Part shown: piece by piece, positions 1 to 5,580 of the stretch | How positions within the stretch are numbered: the first letter of the stretch is position 1 | Layout of the letters: the number at the start of each line of letters is the position of its first letter | Source: Melioribacteraceae bacterium | GTDB taxonomy: Bacteria; Bacteroidota; Ignavibacteria; Ignavibacteriales; Melioribacteraceae | Length of the DNA: 10,938 bases | Direction: 5' to 3' | NCBI GenBank assembly: GCA_015486905.1 | Contig: WFQV01000027.1 | Coordinates: forward strand, 1-10,938 | Position numbers and translations under genes: made by a program | Notes under the pieces: model-generated | Told to the model about the DNA's origin: nothing | The model's input: the letters and a program-made list of their open reading frames with translations, nothing else | Database searches by the model: none

Positions 1-164
1 ATTTCAGTAGTAATATTCCTCTTTTCATTAATTATTTCATTTACCGTACGAAAAGATGTGCCTAATCGTGAAGCTAATTCAGTTTGCGAAATATTGAGTT
101 CGTCCAAGAATTCTTCTTTTAATATTCTCCCCGGATGAGTGGGAGTTCGTTTTTGTTTAATCAT
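1..164 (-). CDS. higA: HigA/VapI-family antitoxin (XRE helix-turn-helix), partial
   Basis: The first 54 codons are visible; the gene leaves the window at its left edge. The protein starts MIKQKRTPTHPGRILKEEF, which matches the HigA/VapI 'HPG-x-x-L-x-E-E-F' opening. It continues into an XRE helix-turn-helix at about residues 24-51 (ISQTELASRLGTSFRTVNEI, then NEKRNIT). HigA proteins bind and neutralise the HigB mRNA interferase and repress their own promoter. In most higBA operons the toxin gene lies just upstream, but here the upstream 800 bases carry no HigB-like frame. The toxin must be missing, downstream beyond the window, or the protein may be a longer XRE regulator, for example one with a C-terminal ImmA/IrrE-type domain. 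The ATG at 164 was chosen because the motif follows at once; the upstream ATG at 180 is in another frame and stops quickly. The family call is strong; the toxin-antitoxin role is uncertain. Confidence 0.85.
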   Translation of the reverse strand, partial: MIKQKRTPTHPGRILKEEFLDELNISQTELASRLGTSFRTVNEIINEKRNITTE

Positions 165-178
165 ACGACCCCATAATC

Positions 179-190
179 ATATTGCAATAT
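179..190. promoter_or_regulatory. 12-bp perfect palindrome upstream of higA
   Basis: ATATTGCAATAT is a perfect palindrome ending 14 bases upstream of the higA start codon, inside an AT-rich stretch that should hold the promoter. HTH antitoxins of this family usually bind short palindromes there to repress themselves, so it is a candidate operator. The binding role is inferred from position and symmetry only. Confidence 0.35.
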
Positions 191-394
191 TACAATTAAA
201 AAATATTTTTTGAATTCACAAATTTCATTTTAACAAATAACATTTAAAATAAAAAATGGCACAGGTTTAAAATCGGTGGCAAAAAATAAAAAAAATCAGA
301 AATGATAAACCAGAAATGAGAAATATTTGAACGCAAGGGGGGTGTTGAATAATTAGAAATTTTAACTTCGTCAAACATTTTGATTGATTACTTC

Positions 395-468
395 ACTTCG
401 ATACCTTCGGCATCGTCAGTTAATTTTTGTTCCCTTTTTTCTAAAAACATTCGACCCCTTTGGGGTCG
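395..468 (-). repeat. Internal hairpin module of element copy 1
   Basis: The module has two parts. Positions 395-418 are an exact inverted copy of the 24 bases at 7251-7274; this stretch folds as CGATGCC-GAA-GGTATCG on the minus strand. Positions 452-468 form CGACCCC-TTT-GGGGTCG, matching the hairpin at 7201-7217. The gap between the parts is 33 bases in both places, so this is one module inserted in opposite orientations in the two elements. Confidence 0.7.
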
Positions 469-619
469 GAAGACTATTTTTAATTCATTAGAATGCGCAA
501 TGCCAGGAGACTTGCACTCCTTTTCCCAAGAGAAGGGCGAGTGAGAAGTTCCCTAAAAAATTTTCATTTTTAAAAGATTCTTCCAAATAAACAATTCAAA
601 CAATCTCCGAGAACCCCAG

Positions 620-686
620 AACCCCGAAGGGGTTCAATGTCTGTAGGACAAAGAATCAAAAAGGGAAAAGAACCCTGAATGGGTTC
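620..686. repeat. Pair of short GC-rich hairpins
   Basis: AACCCC-GAA-GGGGTT at 620-634 is followed by CAATGTCTGTAGGACAAAG, and a second hairpin GAACCC-TGAAT-GGGTTC lies at 670-686. The tail after the first hairpin resembles the sequence after the hairpin at 7201-7217 (GTGTGTAGAG), which suggests one repeat family of hairpin plus 'TGT-x-TGTAGA' tail. No protein is encoded here. Confidence 0.5.
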
Positions 687-957
687 AAGTTTCTCCCCCT
701 CAAACCGAAAACTTTGCATAATTAGATGAATGCATTGTTGGATGGTTTTAACTTAGATTACTTCTCATTAGCAAAGGGGCCATTTCATTAACCACGGGTT
801 TCAACACGTGCGTGAGACGGATAAAAACAACAAAACGCTCAAATGGAAAAAACAATCTAATTTTTTCCACCAAATTTAAACTTGTACCTAAAACCAACTC
901 CTTTTTCCAAATCCATATTATTGACTCCAAGCCCTTTTATTTTCATTTAAATTATTT

Positions 958-981
958 ATTAGTTAGTTTTATCTAACTAAT
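958..981. promoter_or_regulatory. Palindromic MarR-type operator
   Basis: ATTAGTTAG - 6 bases - CTAACTAAT is a perfect inverted repeat with 9-bp arms. Its centre is about 33 bases upstream of the MarR start codon. TTAG/CTAA half-sites in an AT-rich palindrome of roughly 20 bases are typical of MarR/SlyA operators, and such regulators commonly repress their own gene. An AT-rich run downstream (ATTATTAAAAT) could hold the -10 region, so bound protein would block the promoter. The operator assignment is inferred from symmetry, position and family habit. Confidence 0.65.
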
Positions 982-1002
982 TATTAAAATATTTCAAAGC
1001 TA

Positions 1003-1428
1003 ATGTTAACGGAAAAAATAGCGGTACAATTTCAGGAATTATTGGATTTTTTCAGAGTTGAAGAAAACAGAATACTGTTAGCAAAAGGGATTAGATTCCG
1101 ACAATTCGAATATTTGAAATTTATTTCAATAACGGAAAACTGCACATCAAGCATTATTGCCGAAAAGTTTAATATTAAAAAACCCACAGCGACAATTGCA
1201 ATCAACGAATTGATCTCCGCAGGGCTTTTAACCAAAACGCAAAATAAAAAAGACAAAAGATTTTTTCACTTGAGAGTTACACGTAAAGGTAGAAATCTAA
1301 TAGCCAAAATAGATAAAGAAAGGGAAAATTTAATGTTCAGGATTCTTTCCAATTTTTCTCAAAAAGACCTCAAACTTTTCTCGTGGGCATTAAATAAAAT
1401 ATTAACGGAAATTGAAATTTTAAATTAA
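1003..1428 (+). CDS. MarR-family transcriptional regulator
   Basis: A 141-residue protein of ordinary MarR length. Helices at both ends would form the dimer interface. The winged helix-turn-helix spans about residues 36-100: 'SSIIAEKFNIKKPTATIAIN' covers the recognition region, and the wing follows as KKDKRFFHLRVTRKG, the usual D-x-R-x-x-x-x-x-x-T-x-x-G pattern. MarR proteins repress DNA as dimers and release it on binding a small ligand or on oxidation. The 958-981 palindrome in front points to autoregulation. The gene faces the pduS/pduT operon and its stop codon overlaps that of pduT (1425-1428), so the two transcripts must run into each other. Control of the microcompartment operon is plausible but unproved. 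The ligand cannot be predicted. The ATG at 1003 has only a weak Shine-Dalgarno (AAAG), but no better start is present. Confidence 0.9.
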   Translation: MLTEKIAVQFQELLDFFRVEENRILLAKGIRFRQFEYLKFISITENCTSSIIAEKFNIKKPTATIAINELISAGLLTKTQNKKDKRFFHLRVTRKGRNLIAKIDKERENLMFRILSNFSQKDLKLFSWALNKILTEIEILN

Positions 1429-1976
1429 ATCATTTCATTAAACAATTCTTTCCTCGGGTGAGGGATTACTACTTTATTTACGAGCAAACCTTTTTCCGCT
1501 ATTAAAGCCGCACCCGATTCCACTGCGCTTGTAACGGCAGCCACTTCACCGGTTAAAGTGCAAAAGGCTTTACCTCCTAATGCCATTGCCAAGTGAATTT
1601 CAATCAACCGTACGCTTGCAGCTTTTACCGCGGCATCGGCTCCTTCAATCAAAGATGCAACGGAGAAAGACTCGATTATTCCGAGAGCTTCGAATTTTTC
1701 CACCTCAGTGTGCCCCGAAAGTGCAGTGAAAACATCCTTATGCACGTGAGGAATTACAAACGTGTCGATGATTGCGTAATCCAAACTTTTTTCCACAGCA
1801 TCCACAGCCGACTGCACTTCGGCTACTTCCCCGCCGACGAGGACCATATATTTACCCGAACAAATAGTGCGTGAAATTATTAACTCAACTTGAGAGGTTT
1901 TTAACATAATATCGGCGGCTTGCATTCCGCTCGCAATGCTTGAAAGCTCCGCCAGTCCTATTGAGTTCATTACCAT
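1425..1976 (-). CDS. pduT: PduT-like BMC-T microcompartment shell protein (tandem BMC domains, Fe-S type)
   Basis: A 183-residue protein made of two BMC folds in tandem, about residues 4-90 and 95-183. Each opens with the typical 'IGLAELSSIASGMQAADIML' or 'LGIIESFSVASLIEGADAAV' strand-helix, and glycine-rich GGE/TGE turns follow. Such proteins form pseudohexameric trimers in the shell of bacterial microcompartments. It resembles PduT along its whole length, including 'SRTICSGKY' with Cys39. The equivalent cysteine in PduT (Cys38) binds a [4Fe-4S] cluster at the trimer axis, so this protein probably carries a redox cluster instead of an open metabolite pore. The start at 1976 is supported by AAAGGT 8 bases upstream. 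It lies 60 bp downstream of pduS, its usual electron-transfer partner, and is last in the operon. Its stop overlaps that of the convergent MarR gene. No other shell gene is present. Confidence 0.93.
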   Translation of the reverse strand: MVMNSIGLAELSSIASGMQAADIMLKTSQVELIISRTICSGKYMVLVGGEVAEVQSAVDAVEKSLDYAIIDTFVIPHVHKDVFTALSGHTEVEKFEALGIIESFSVASLIEGADAAVKAASVRLIEIHLAMALGGKAFCTLTGEVAAVTSAVESGAALIAEKGLLVNKVVIPHPRKELFNEMI

Positions 1977-2036
1977 ATTATTTACCTTTAACCAATTTTT
2001 AAAATTTTAAAATCCATAACGAAACTCTAAATTCAA

Positions 2037-3362
2037 TTACTCACATTTAATTCTAATGTATTCCTCCGAGACTTGAGTAACCGTACCGTTAACTGAGGAA
2101 TGAACTTTCGCACCGAGTGCATCTGCCGGAACATCGGCAATTAAATCTCCTTCTTTAACAACGTCACCAATGGAAACAACCGGTTTGCTCGGAGCGCCGG
2201 TGTGCTGCTTGGTTAAAATCTTAACTGATTCTGGTTTAGGCATTTCCGGATTGTACGGTGTCGGCTTGTCGTAATCCGTCAATCGAATTTTTTTCATTAA
2301 TTGTTTTAGCGGCACACGCCTGTTTTCTTTCATCGGGTGAACTTTCAACTCACGTTTTTGTTCGAACTTAAAATTTTCTTTCCGCATTTCATCTTTCGAT
2401 TGAATGCATGCTTCCCGGGGGTAAAGTCCTTCGGGACAAGAATAAAGTGTACAAAGACCGCATGTGGAGCACAAATCGGCATATTGGTTCCACAAGGCTT
2501 TGCCGCTTGTAGTAAATTCGAGCGAGCGCATTACTTTGTGAGGCTCAACGTCGTAGCCGAGTAAGTATCTCGGGCACAATTCCGTACAGTAACTGCATTG
2601 GTCGCAAGCAGATTTGCCGATTCTGTTCATCTCACGCGGTTTACGATTCAGCCTTTGAATTAAATAATGACTTCGAGGCAGCACTATTAACCCGCCTGTT
2701 GTTTTAGTAACGACATCCGTATCGTCGAAAGTTAAACGCCCCATCATTACTCCGCCGACGAAGATACCGTAATCGTCAATAGTTATTCCGCCTGCATGTT
2801 CGAGCACATCTCTGAAGGGCGTACCAACCGGTACCCAAAAGGCGGAAGGATTTCTAACCGCACCGTTAACCGAAAGGAATTTTTTGGTTACCGGAATCCC
2901 CTCGGCTGCATTGGCAATGTTGAACATTGACTCGACGTTATTGACGACACAGCCAACATCGAGAGGTATGCCGTGAGGTGGAATTAATCTTTTCGTTGTT
3001 TCGTACACCAACTCGTACTCGTCGCCTGCAGGGTAGTAATCCCCTAAAAAAGTCATCTCGATTTTACCGTTTGAGAAAGAGGCTTGAATTTTCTCGGCAG
3101 CTTTTATGTTCTTTCTTTTAATTCCGAAAAAGCCTTTCTTCGCACCTACTTTTTCCAAAAGCAGTTCCATTCCTTTAACAACCTGCGGTGCAAAGTTCAG
3201 CATCAGCTCAAAATCTTTGTGCATCAACGGTTCACATTCGGCGCCGTTTGCAATTAAGTATTCAACTTTTGACTTTGCCTTTACGTGTGTAGGAAAGCCT
3301 GCTCCACCTGCACCTACAACACCCGCTTCGAAAATCTTTTCGTCAAGATTCATTCTTTCCAT
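2037..3362 (-). CDS. pduS: PduS-like flavin/Fe-S electron-transfer protein (RnfC-like)
   Basis: A 441-residue protein of the PduS/RnfC/NuoF-like group. The N-terminus has the FMN-site sequence AGVVGAGGAGFPTHVK (13-28), followed by ANGAECEP (38-45) and DVGCVVNNVESMFNIANA (135-152). Two ferredoxin-like motifs follow: C253-x2-C256-x2-C259-x3-C263-P and C298-x2-C301-x2-C304-x4-C309-P, predicted to bind two [4Fe-4S] clusters. The last 60 residues (KQHTGAPSKPVVSIGDVVKE, then HSSVNGTVTQV) form the RnfC-type barrel-sandwich domain. In Pdu compartments PduS reduces cobalamin and binds PduT, moving electrons between the lumen and the outside; the acceptor here is unknown because no B12 enzyme is nearby. 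The gene overlaps the upstream phosphatase gene by 20 bases, which suggests translational coupling. A second ATG at 3353 (MNLDEKIFEAG) fits the family N-terminus as well as the ATG at 3362; neither has a clear Shine-Dalgarno. Confidence 0.93.
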   Translation of the reverse strand: MERMNLDEKIFEAGVVGAGGAGFPTHVKAKSKVEYLIANGAECEPLMHKDFELMLNFAPQVVKGMELLLEKVGAKKGFFGIKRKNIKAAEKIQASFSNGKIEMTFLGDYYPAGDEYELVYETTKRLIPPHGIPLDVGCVVNNVESMFNIANAAEGIPVTKKFLSVNGAVRNPSAFWVPVGTPFRDVLEHAGGITIDDYGIFVGGVMMGRLTFDDTDVVTKTTGGLIVLPRSHYLIQRLNRKPREMNRIGKSACDQCSYCTELCPRYLLGYDVEPHKVMRSLEFTTSGKALWNQYADLCSTCGLCTLYSCPEGLYPREACIQSKDEMRKENFKFEQKRELKVHPMKENRRVPLKQLMKKIRLTDYDKPTPYNPEMPKPESVKILTKQHTGAPSKPVVSIGDVVKEGDLIADVPADALGAKVHSSVNGTVTQVSEEYIRIKCE

Positions 3363-4590
3363 TCCGTTTAATTATCACGAGAGTTTTATCGTCCTGGTAA
3401 CGGCTTTGCGCCGTAGAAAATTTCACAACATCGTCAATTATTAAATATGCCAGTTCCTTCGGCGTCTTTTCCGTATTGCGGGAAATAATTTTAATCAGTC
3501 TTTTTTCGTCGTAAAATTTGAATTTGTCGTTCGCCGCTTCAACTATTCCGTCGGAATAAATTACGAGCAAATCACCGGCGCACAGGTTAATGCTGTCCGT
3601 TTCGTATTTGGAATTTGGAGCGGGGCCTAAAATGGGACCGGTGGGATAGAGAAAACTCACCTTTCTTTTCTTTTTGGAATAGAATATTGGCGGATTGTGC
3701 CCGGCGTTTGCGTAAAGAAAAAGCCCGTGCTTATCGTTGGAAATTTCACCGTAAAAAAGCGTACAAAATCTGTCGTCGGAAAAGATTTGGTTTACGAGGT
3801 TGTTCAAACGGTACATAAAGGGTGAAATTTTTATTTGGAATTTGCTTGCCATTCTTACAGCTCCGGAGATGTACATCGCTTCGGCTGCGGCAGCTATTCC
3901 CTTAGAAGCGGCATCACCGACCACAATGCCCAAGCGCTCCTCGTCGTTTCCGATTTTAACGTAATCGAAAAAGTCTCCGCCCAATTTTTCCGCCGGAATA
4001 GTTATTCCGAAAAGTTCGTAATTATGAAAAGAATATTCGTGAGCCGGAAGAATGCTGCGCTGAAGCTGCTTCGCTTTGTCAACATCCTTGATTAAATGAT
4101 GAGTGGACTTCTCCGAACGGAATTCTTTCAACCGTGCGGTCAAAACCGTTGCAATAATATTAAGCGTGTAACGTAGGGCATCGTCAATATGCTCGGAATT
4201 CACTGCGAGCAAATACTCGTAATAGTAAGCGTCTTTAATTTTGTGCTTCTCCCCCACCCCCGAAGCCGAATAGCGAAATATTCCTTTCTTCTTTAAAACT
4301 TCATTCGTCTCATTAGCAAGAATCGTTCTTTTTTGAGGAATCAATTTGAAAATAGGATATTCCGCCACAGGGAGAATAAAGCCTTTTTTTATTCTTTGAA
4401 CTTTCCCTGCCTGCAGAAACAGTTCGTACCTTCGTTCTTTAACGTTAAGTTTCCAAATCCTTCCGCCGGAAATGTGAATATTCTCACGTGCAACTATTTC
4501 AATTAGCGCTTGCTCTAAAATTTCATTCTCCGATTCAAAATCCTTTGAAAGGACATTCTCTATTGTTTTTAATAATCTTCTCTGCTCCAT
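3343..4590 (-). CDS. SpoIIE/RsbU-type PP2C serine phosphatase with N-terminal sensor-like region
   Basis: About 415 residues. The first ~155 form an alpha/beta region consistent with a GAF-like sensor, though sequence alone does not prove this. A linker helix follows (DVDKAKQLQRSILP, 171-184 counted from the GTG at 4596), typical of RsbU-like proteins. The C-terminal half is a PPM/SpoIIE phosphatase: EKLGGDFFDYV (203-213), GDAASKG (227-233), RFCTLFYGEI, YANAGHNPP (295-303), YSDGIVEA (347-354) and DDKTLVII (402-409). The metal-binding Asp residues (about D211, D228, D349, D403) are all kept, so it should be active. Relatives dephosphorylate anti-sigma-factor antagonists in partner-switching pathways, but no such partner is encoded here. 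It is the first gene of the operon and overlaps pduS by 20 bases. The ATG at 4590 is preferred; an in-frame GTG at 4596 adds two residues. No transmembrane segment is visible, so it is probably cytosolic. Confidence 0.92.
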   Translation of the reverse strand: MEQRRLLKTIENVLSKDFESENEILEQALIEIVARENIHISGGRIWKLNVKERRYELFLQAGKVQRIKKGFILPVAEYPIFKLIPQKRTILANETNEVLKKKGIFRYSASGVGEKHKIKDAYYYEYLLAVNSEHIDDALRYTLNIIATVLTARLKEFRSEKSTHHLIKDVDKAKQLQRSILPAHEYSFHNYELFGITIPAEKLGGDFFDYVKIGNDEERLGIVVGDAASKGIAAAAEAMYISGAVRMASKFQIKISPFMYRLNNLVNQIFSDDRFCTLFYGEISNDKHGLFLYANAGHNPPIFYSKKKRKVSFLYPTGPILGPAPNSKYETDSINLCAGDLLVIYSDGIVEAANDKFKFYDEKRLIKIISRNTEKTPKELAYLIIDDVVKFSTAQSRYQDDKTLVIIKRNGKNES

Positions 4591-4815
4591 TTTCACACAC
4601 TAAAATTTAACGGTTCTTTTAATTTTAATTTAGTTTTGAAAAAGAAAAACTCTTCTTTAACAGGGCAAATTTAAGCCTTATTTTTTAATAGTACAAAAAT
4701 TCGAAAGTTTAGTTCGACAAGAAAAAATAAAACAATGAGGGAAAGAATTCGGCTGTGCTTCGATACGACTTTCCACAAAAGCACGGAATTACCGGGCTGT
4801 CGAGCTAATTTCCAT
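4591..4815 (-). promoter_or_regulatory. Leader/promoter region of the phosphatase-pduS-pduT operon
   Basis: This 225-bp AT-rich gap separates the toxin gene's end from the operon start and must hold the operon promoter. I see no convincing -35/-10 pair, riboswitch or operator. An inverted GTGCTT/AAGCAC pair with a 19-base loop (about 4756-4786) follows the PIN gene on the minus strand and could act as a weak terminator. Confidence 0.3.
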
Positions 4816-5241
4816 CTAACCTTCAAGAGTCGAATGGAATTTTTTAAGGAATATTTTAGGAGTAATTGCCGGAATCGGGCTATTTTTGTAATGTTTGATA
4901 TTCCCGGTTACAATCGAATCGGCATTACATTCAATGGCAGCTGAAATTTGTAATGCATCCTCAAAATCGGAAATTTTAAGAAGCAAAGCTCTGTAAGCGC
5001 TTTCGGTGTTGACGGGTGCAACCTTGACAAATTTCAATAAATCTTTAATGAATTCTTTTGTCCTCTTTTTACCCGAGGGAGACGACATTAAATAGTAAAA
5101 ATTAGACAAAGTATGCCAGGCAACGAAACCGACTATTTTATTATTTTCGCACAATTGAATTACCCTTCCCGAATCCTTGTAAAACGGTTTTCTCATTAAC
5201 CCGATGTCAATCAATATATCGGTTTCAATCAAAACAATCAC
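4816..5241 (-). CDS. PIN-domain ribonuclease toxin (VapC-like)
   Basis: A 141-residue single PIN domain. The first strand MIVLIETDILID carries the metal-binding Asp8, and the second acidic cluster is SDFEDALQISAAIECNADSI with D92 and D95. The last strand reads IVTGNIKHYKN, with Asn114 where many PIN proteins have Asp, a common change in this subgroup. Helix TLSNFYYL (44-51) is where other members carry a catalytic Glu, which is not obvious here. PIN toxins cleave RNA in a Mg2+/Mn2+-dependent way, often tRNA or the sarcin-ricin loop; the target cannot be told from sequence. Translation starts at a GTG that overlaps the TGA of the upstream antitoxin gene (GTGA), so the pair is translationally coupled. 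Alternative: a PIN nuclease outside the toxin role, which the paired antitoxin makes less likely. Confidence 0.87.
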   Translation of the reverse strand: MIVLIETDILIDIGLMRKPFYKDSGRVIQLCENNKIVGFVAWHTLSNFYYLMSSPSGKKRTKEFIKDLLKFVKVAPVNTESAYRALLLKISDFEDALQISAAIECNADSIVTGNIKHYKNSPIPAITPKIFLKKFHSTLEG

Positions 5242-5462
5242 AGTTGAAACCTATTTTTTAAGAACTTCATTCGCTCATCCGTTTTTTCCACCAAATTCAA
5301 TTTGCCAAGCCATTTATCCACAAATTCATTTTTGCCCTTGTTAAGCCTCTCGGTCAAAAGTTCTTCAACTAATTGCGATATGGACTTCCCCTGTTTATTA
5401 GCGTAATTTTTAACCGGCGGAATTAGTTCTTCATCAATCGTTAAATTTATTTTCTTTTTCAT
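5238..5462 (-). CDS. Ribbon-helix-helix antitoxin of the PIN toxin
   Basis: A 74-residue protein, MKKKINLTIDEELIPPVKNY and onward. The beta strand KKINLTIDEEL and the two helices (about 9-22 and 26-40, SISQLVEELLTERL) form a ribbon-helix-helix DNA-binding fold. The C-terminal ~30 residues (VDKWLGKLNLVEKTDERMKF) would wrap the toxin. Antitoxins of this type neutralise the PIN ribonuclease and repress their own operon. The ATG at 5462 was chosen because GGAG lies 5 bases upstream and the fold begins at once. An upstream ATG at 5504 would add 14 residues encoded by what looks like the promoter/operator. The gene overlaps the toxin start by 4 bases. Confidence 0.85.
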   Translation of the reverse strand: MKKKINLTIDEELIPPVKNYANKQGKSISQLVEELLTERLNKGKNEFVDKWLGKLNLVEKTDERMKFLKNRFQL

Positions 5463-5472
5463 TATCACTCCG

Positions 5473-5504
5473 ATTATACGTATTACTAACACTAATATAC
5501 GCAT
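5473..5504 (-). promoter_or_regulatory. Putative operator/promoter of the RHH-PIN pair
   Basis: ATACGTAT (5476-5483, perfect palindrome) and ATACGCAT (5497-5504) are two near-identical boxes 21 bp apart, about two helical turns, just upstream of the antitoxin start. RHH antitoxins often bind paired boxes of this kind. A consensus TATAAT (5478 to 5473, minus strand) overlaps the first box, but it is only 10 bases from the ATG, so it may not be the working -10. Assignment is by position and symmetry. Confidence 0.45.
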
Positions 5505-5580
5505 ATTGTAAATAACTCGCCAGCCTCGAGTATTTTGTAAGTAAATTTAAATAGCCACTCCTCACCGTTCAAATTGTATT

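Larger units (their letters stand above)
258..888. mobile_element. MITE-like non-coding element with terminal inverted repeats, copy 1
   Basis: The left end (258-279) and the right end (867-888, read on the minus strand) are imperfect inverted copies, 18 of 22 positions, of a terminus whose shared part reads ACAAGTTTAAATTTGGTGG after GGT; an A-run follows inward. The same terminus bounds a second element at 6951-7453 and begins a third at 10719. The subterminal sequence is also shared: about 60 bases before the right end (AACAAAACGCTCAAATGG, then AATCTAATTTTTTCC) align with 7389-7433. The 631-bp interior has no credible gene. It holds several GC-rich hairpins (452-468, 620-634, 670-686). No clear target-site duplication is seen. 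A non-autonomous transposon-like repeat is the best reading; the mobilising enzyme is not in the window. Confidence 0.6.

Noticed and set aside
748..930. Minus-strand open frame of 60 codons
   Set aside because: It reads through the right terminus of element copy 1. The matching end of copy 2 gives a different protein, so the DNA is conserved as repeat, not as coding sequence.
4591..4815. Cobalamin riboswitch before the phosphatase-pduS-pduT operon
   Set aside because: I looked for a conserved B12-box-like core in the leader and saw none. The leader is short and AT-rich.
5282..5305. Element-terminus-like sequence (AATTTGGTGGAAAAAA on the minus strand) inside the RHH antitoxin gene
   Set aside because: Sixteen bases match the terminal repeat of copy 1, but the outer part of the terminus is not preserved, no partner end is nearby, and the stretch is in frame coding LNLVEKTD. 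Probably coincidence in AT-rich DNA.
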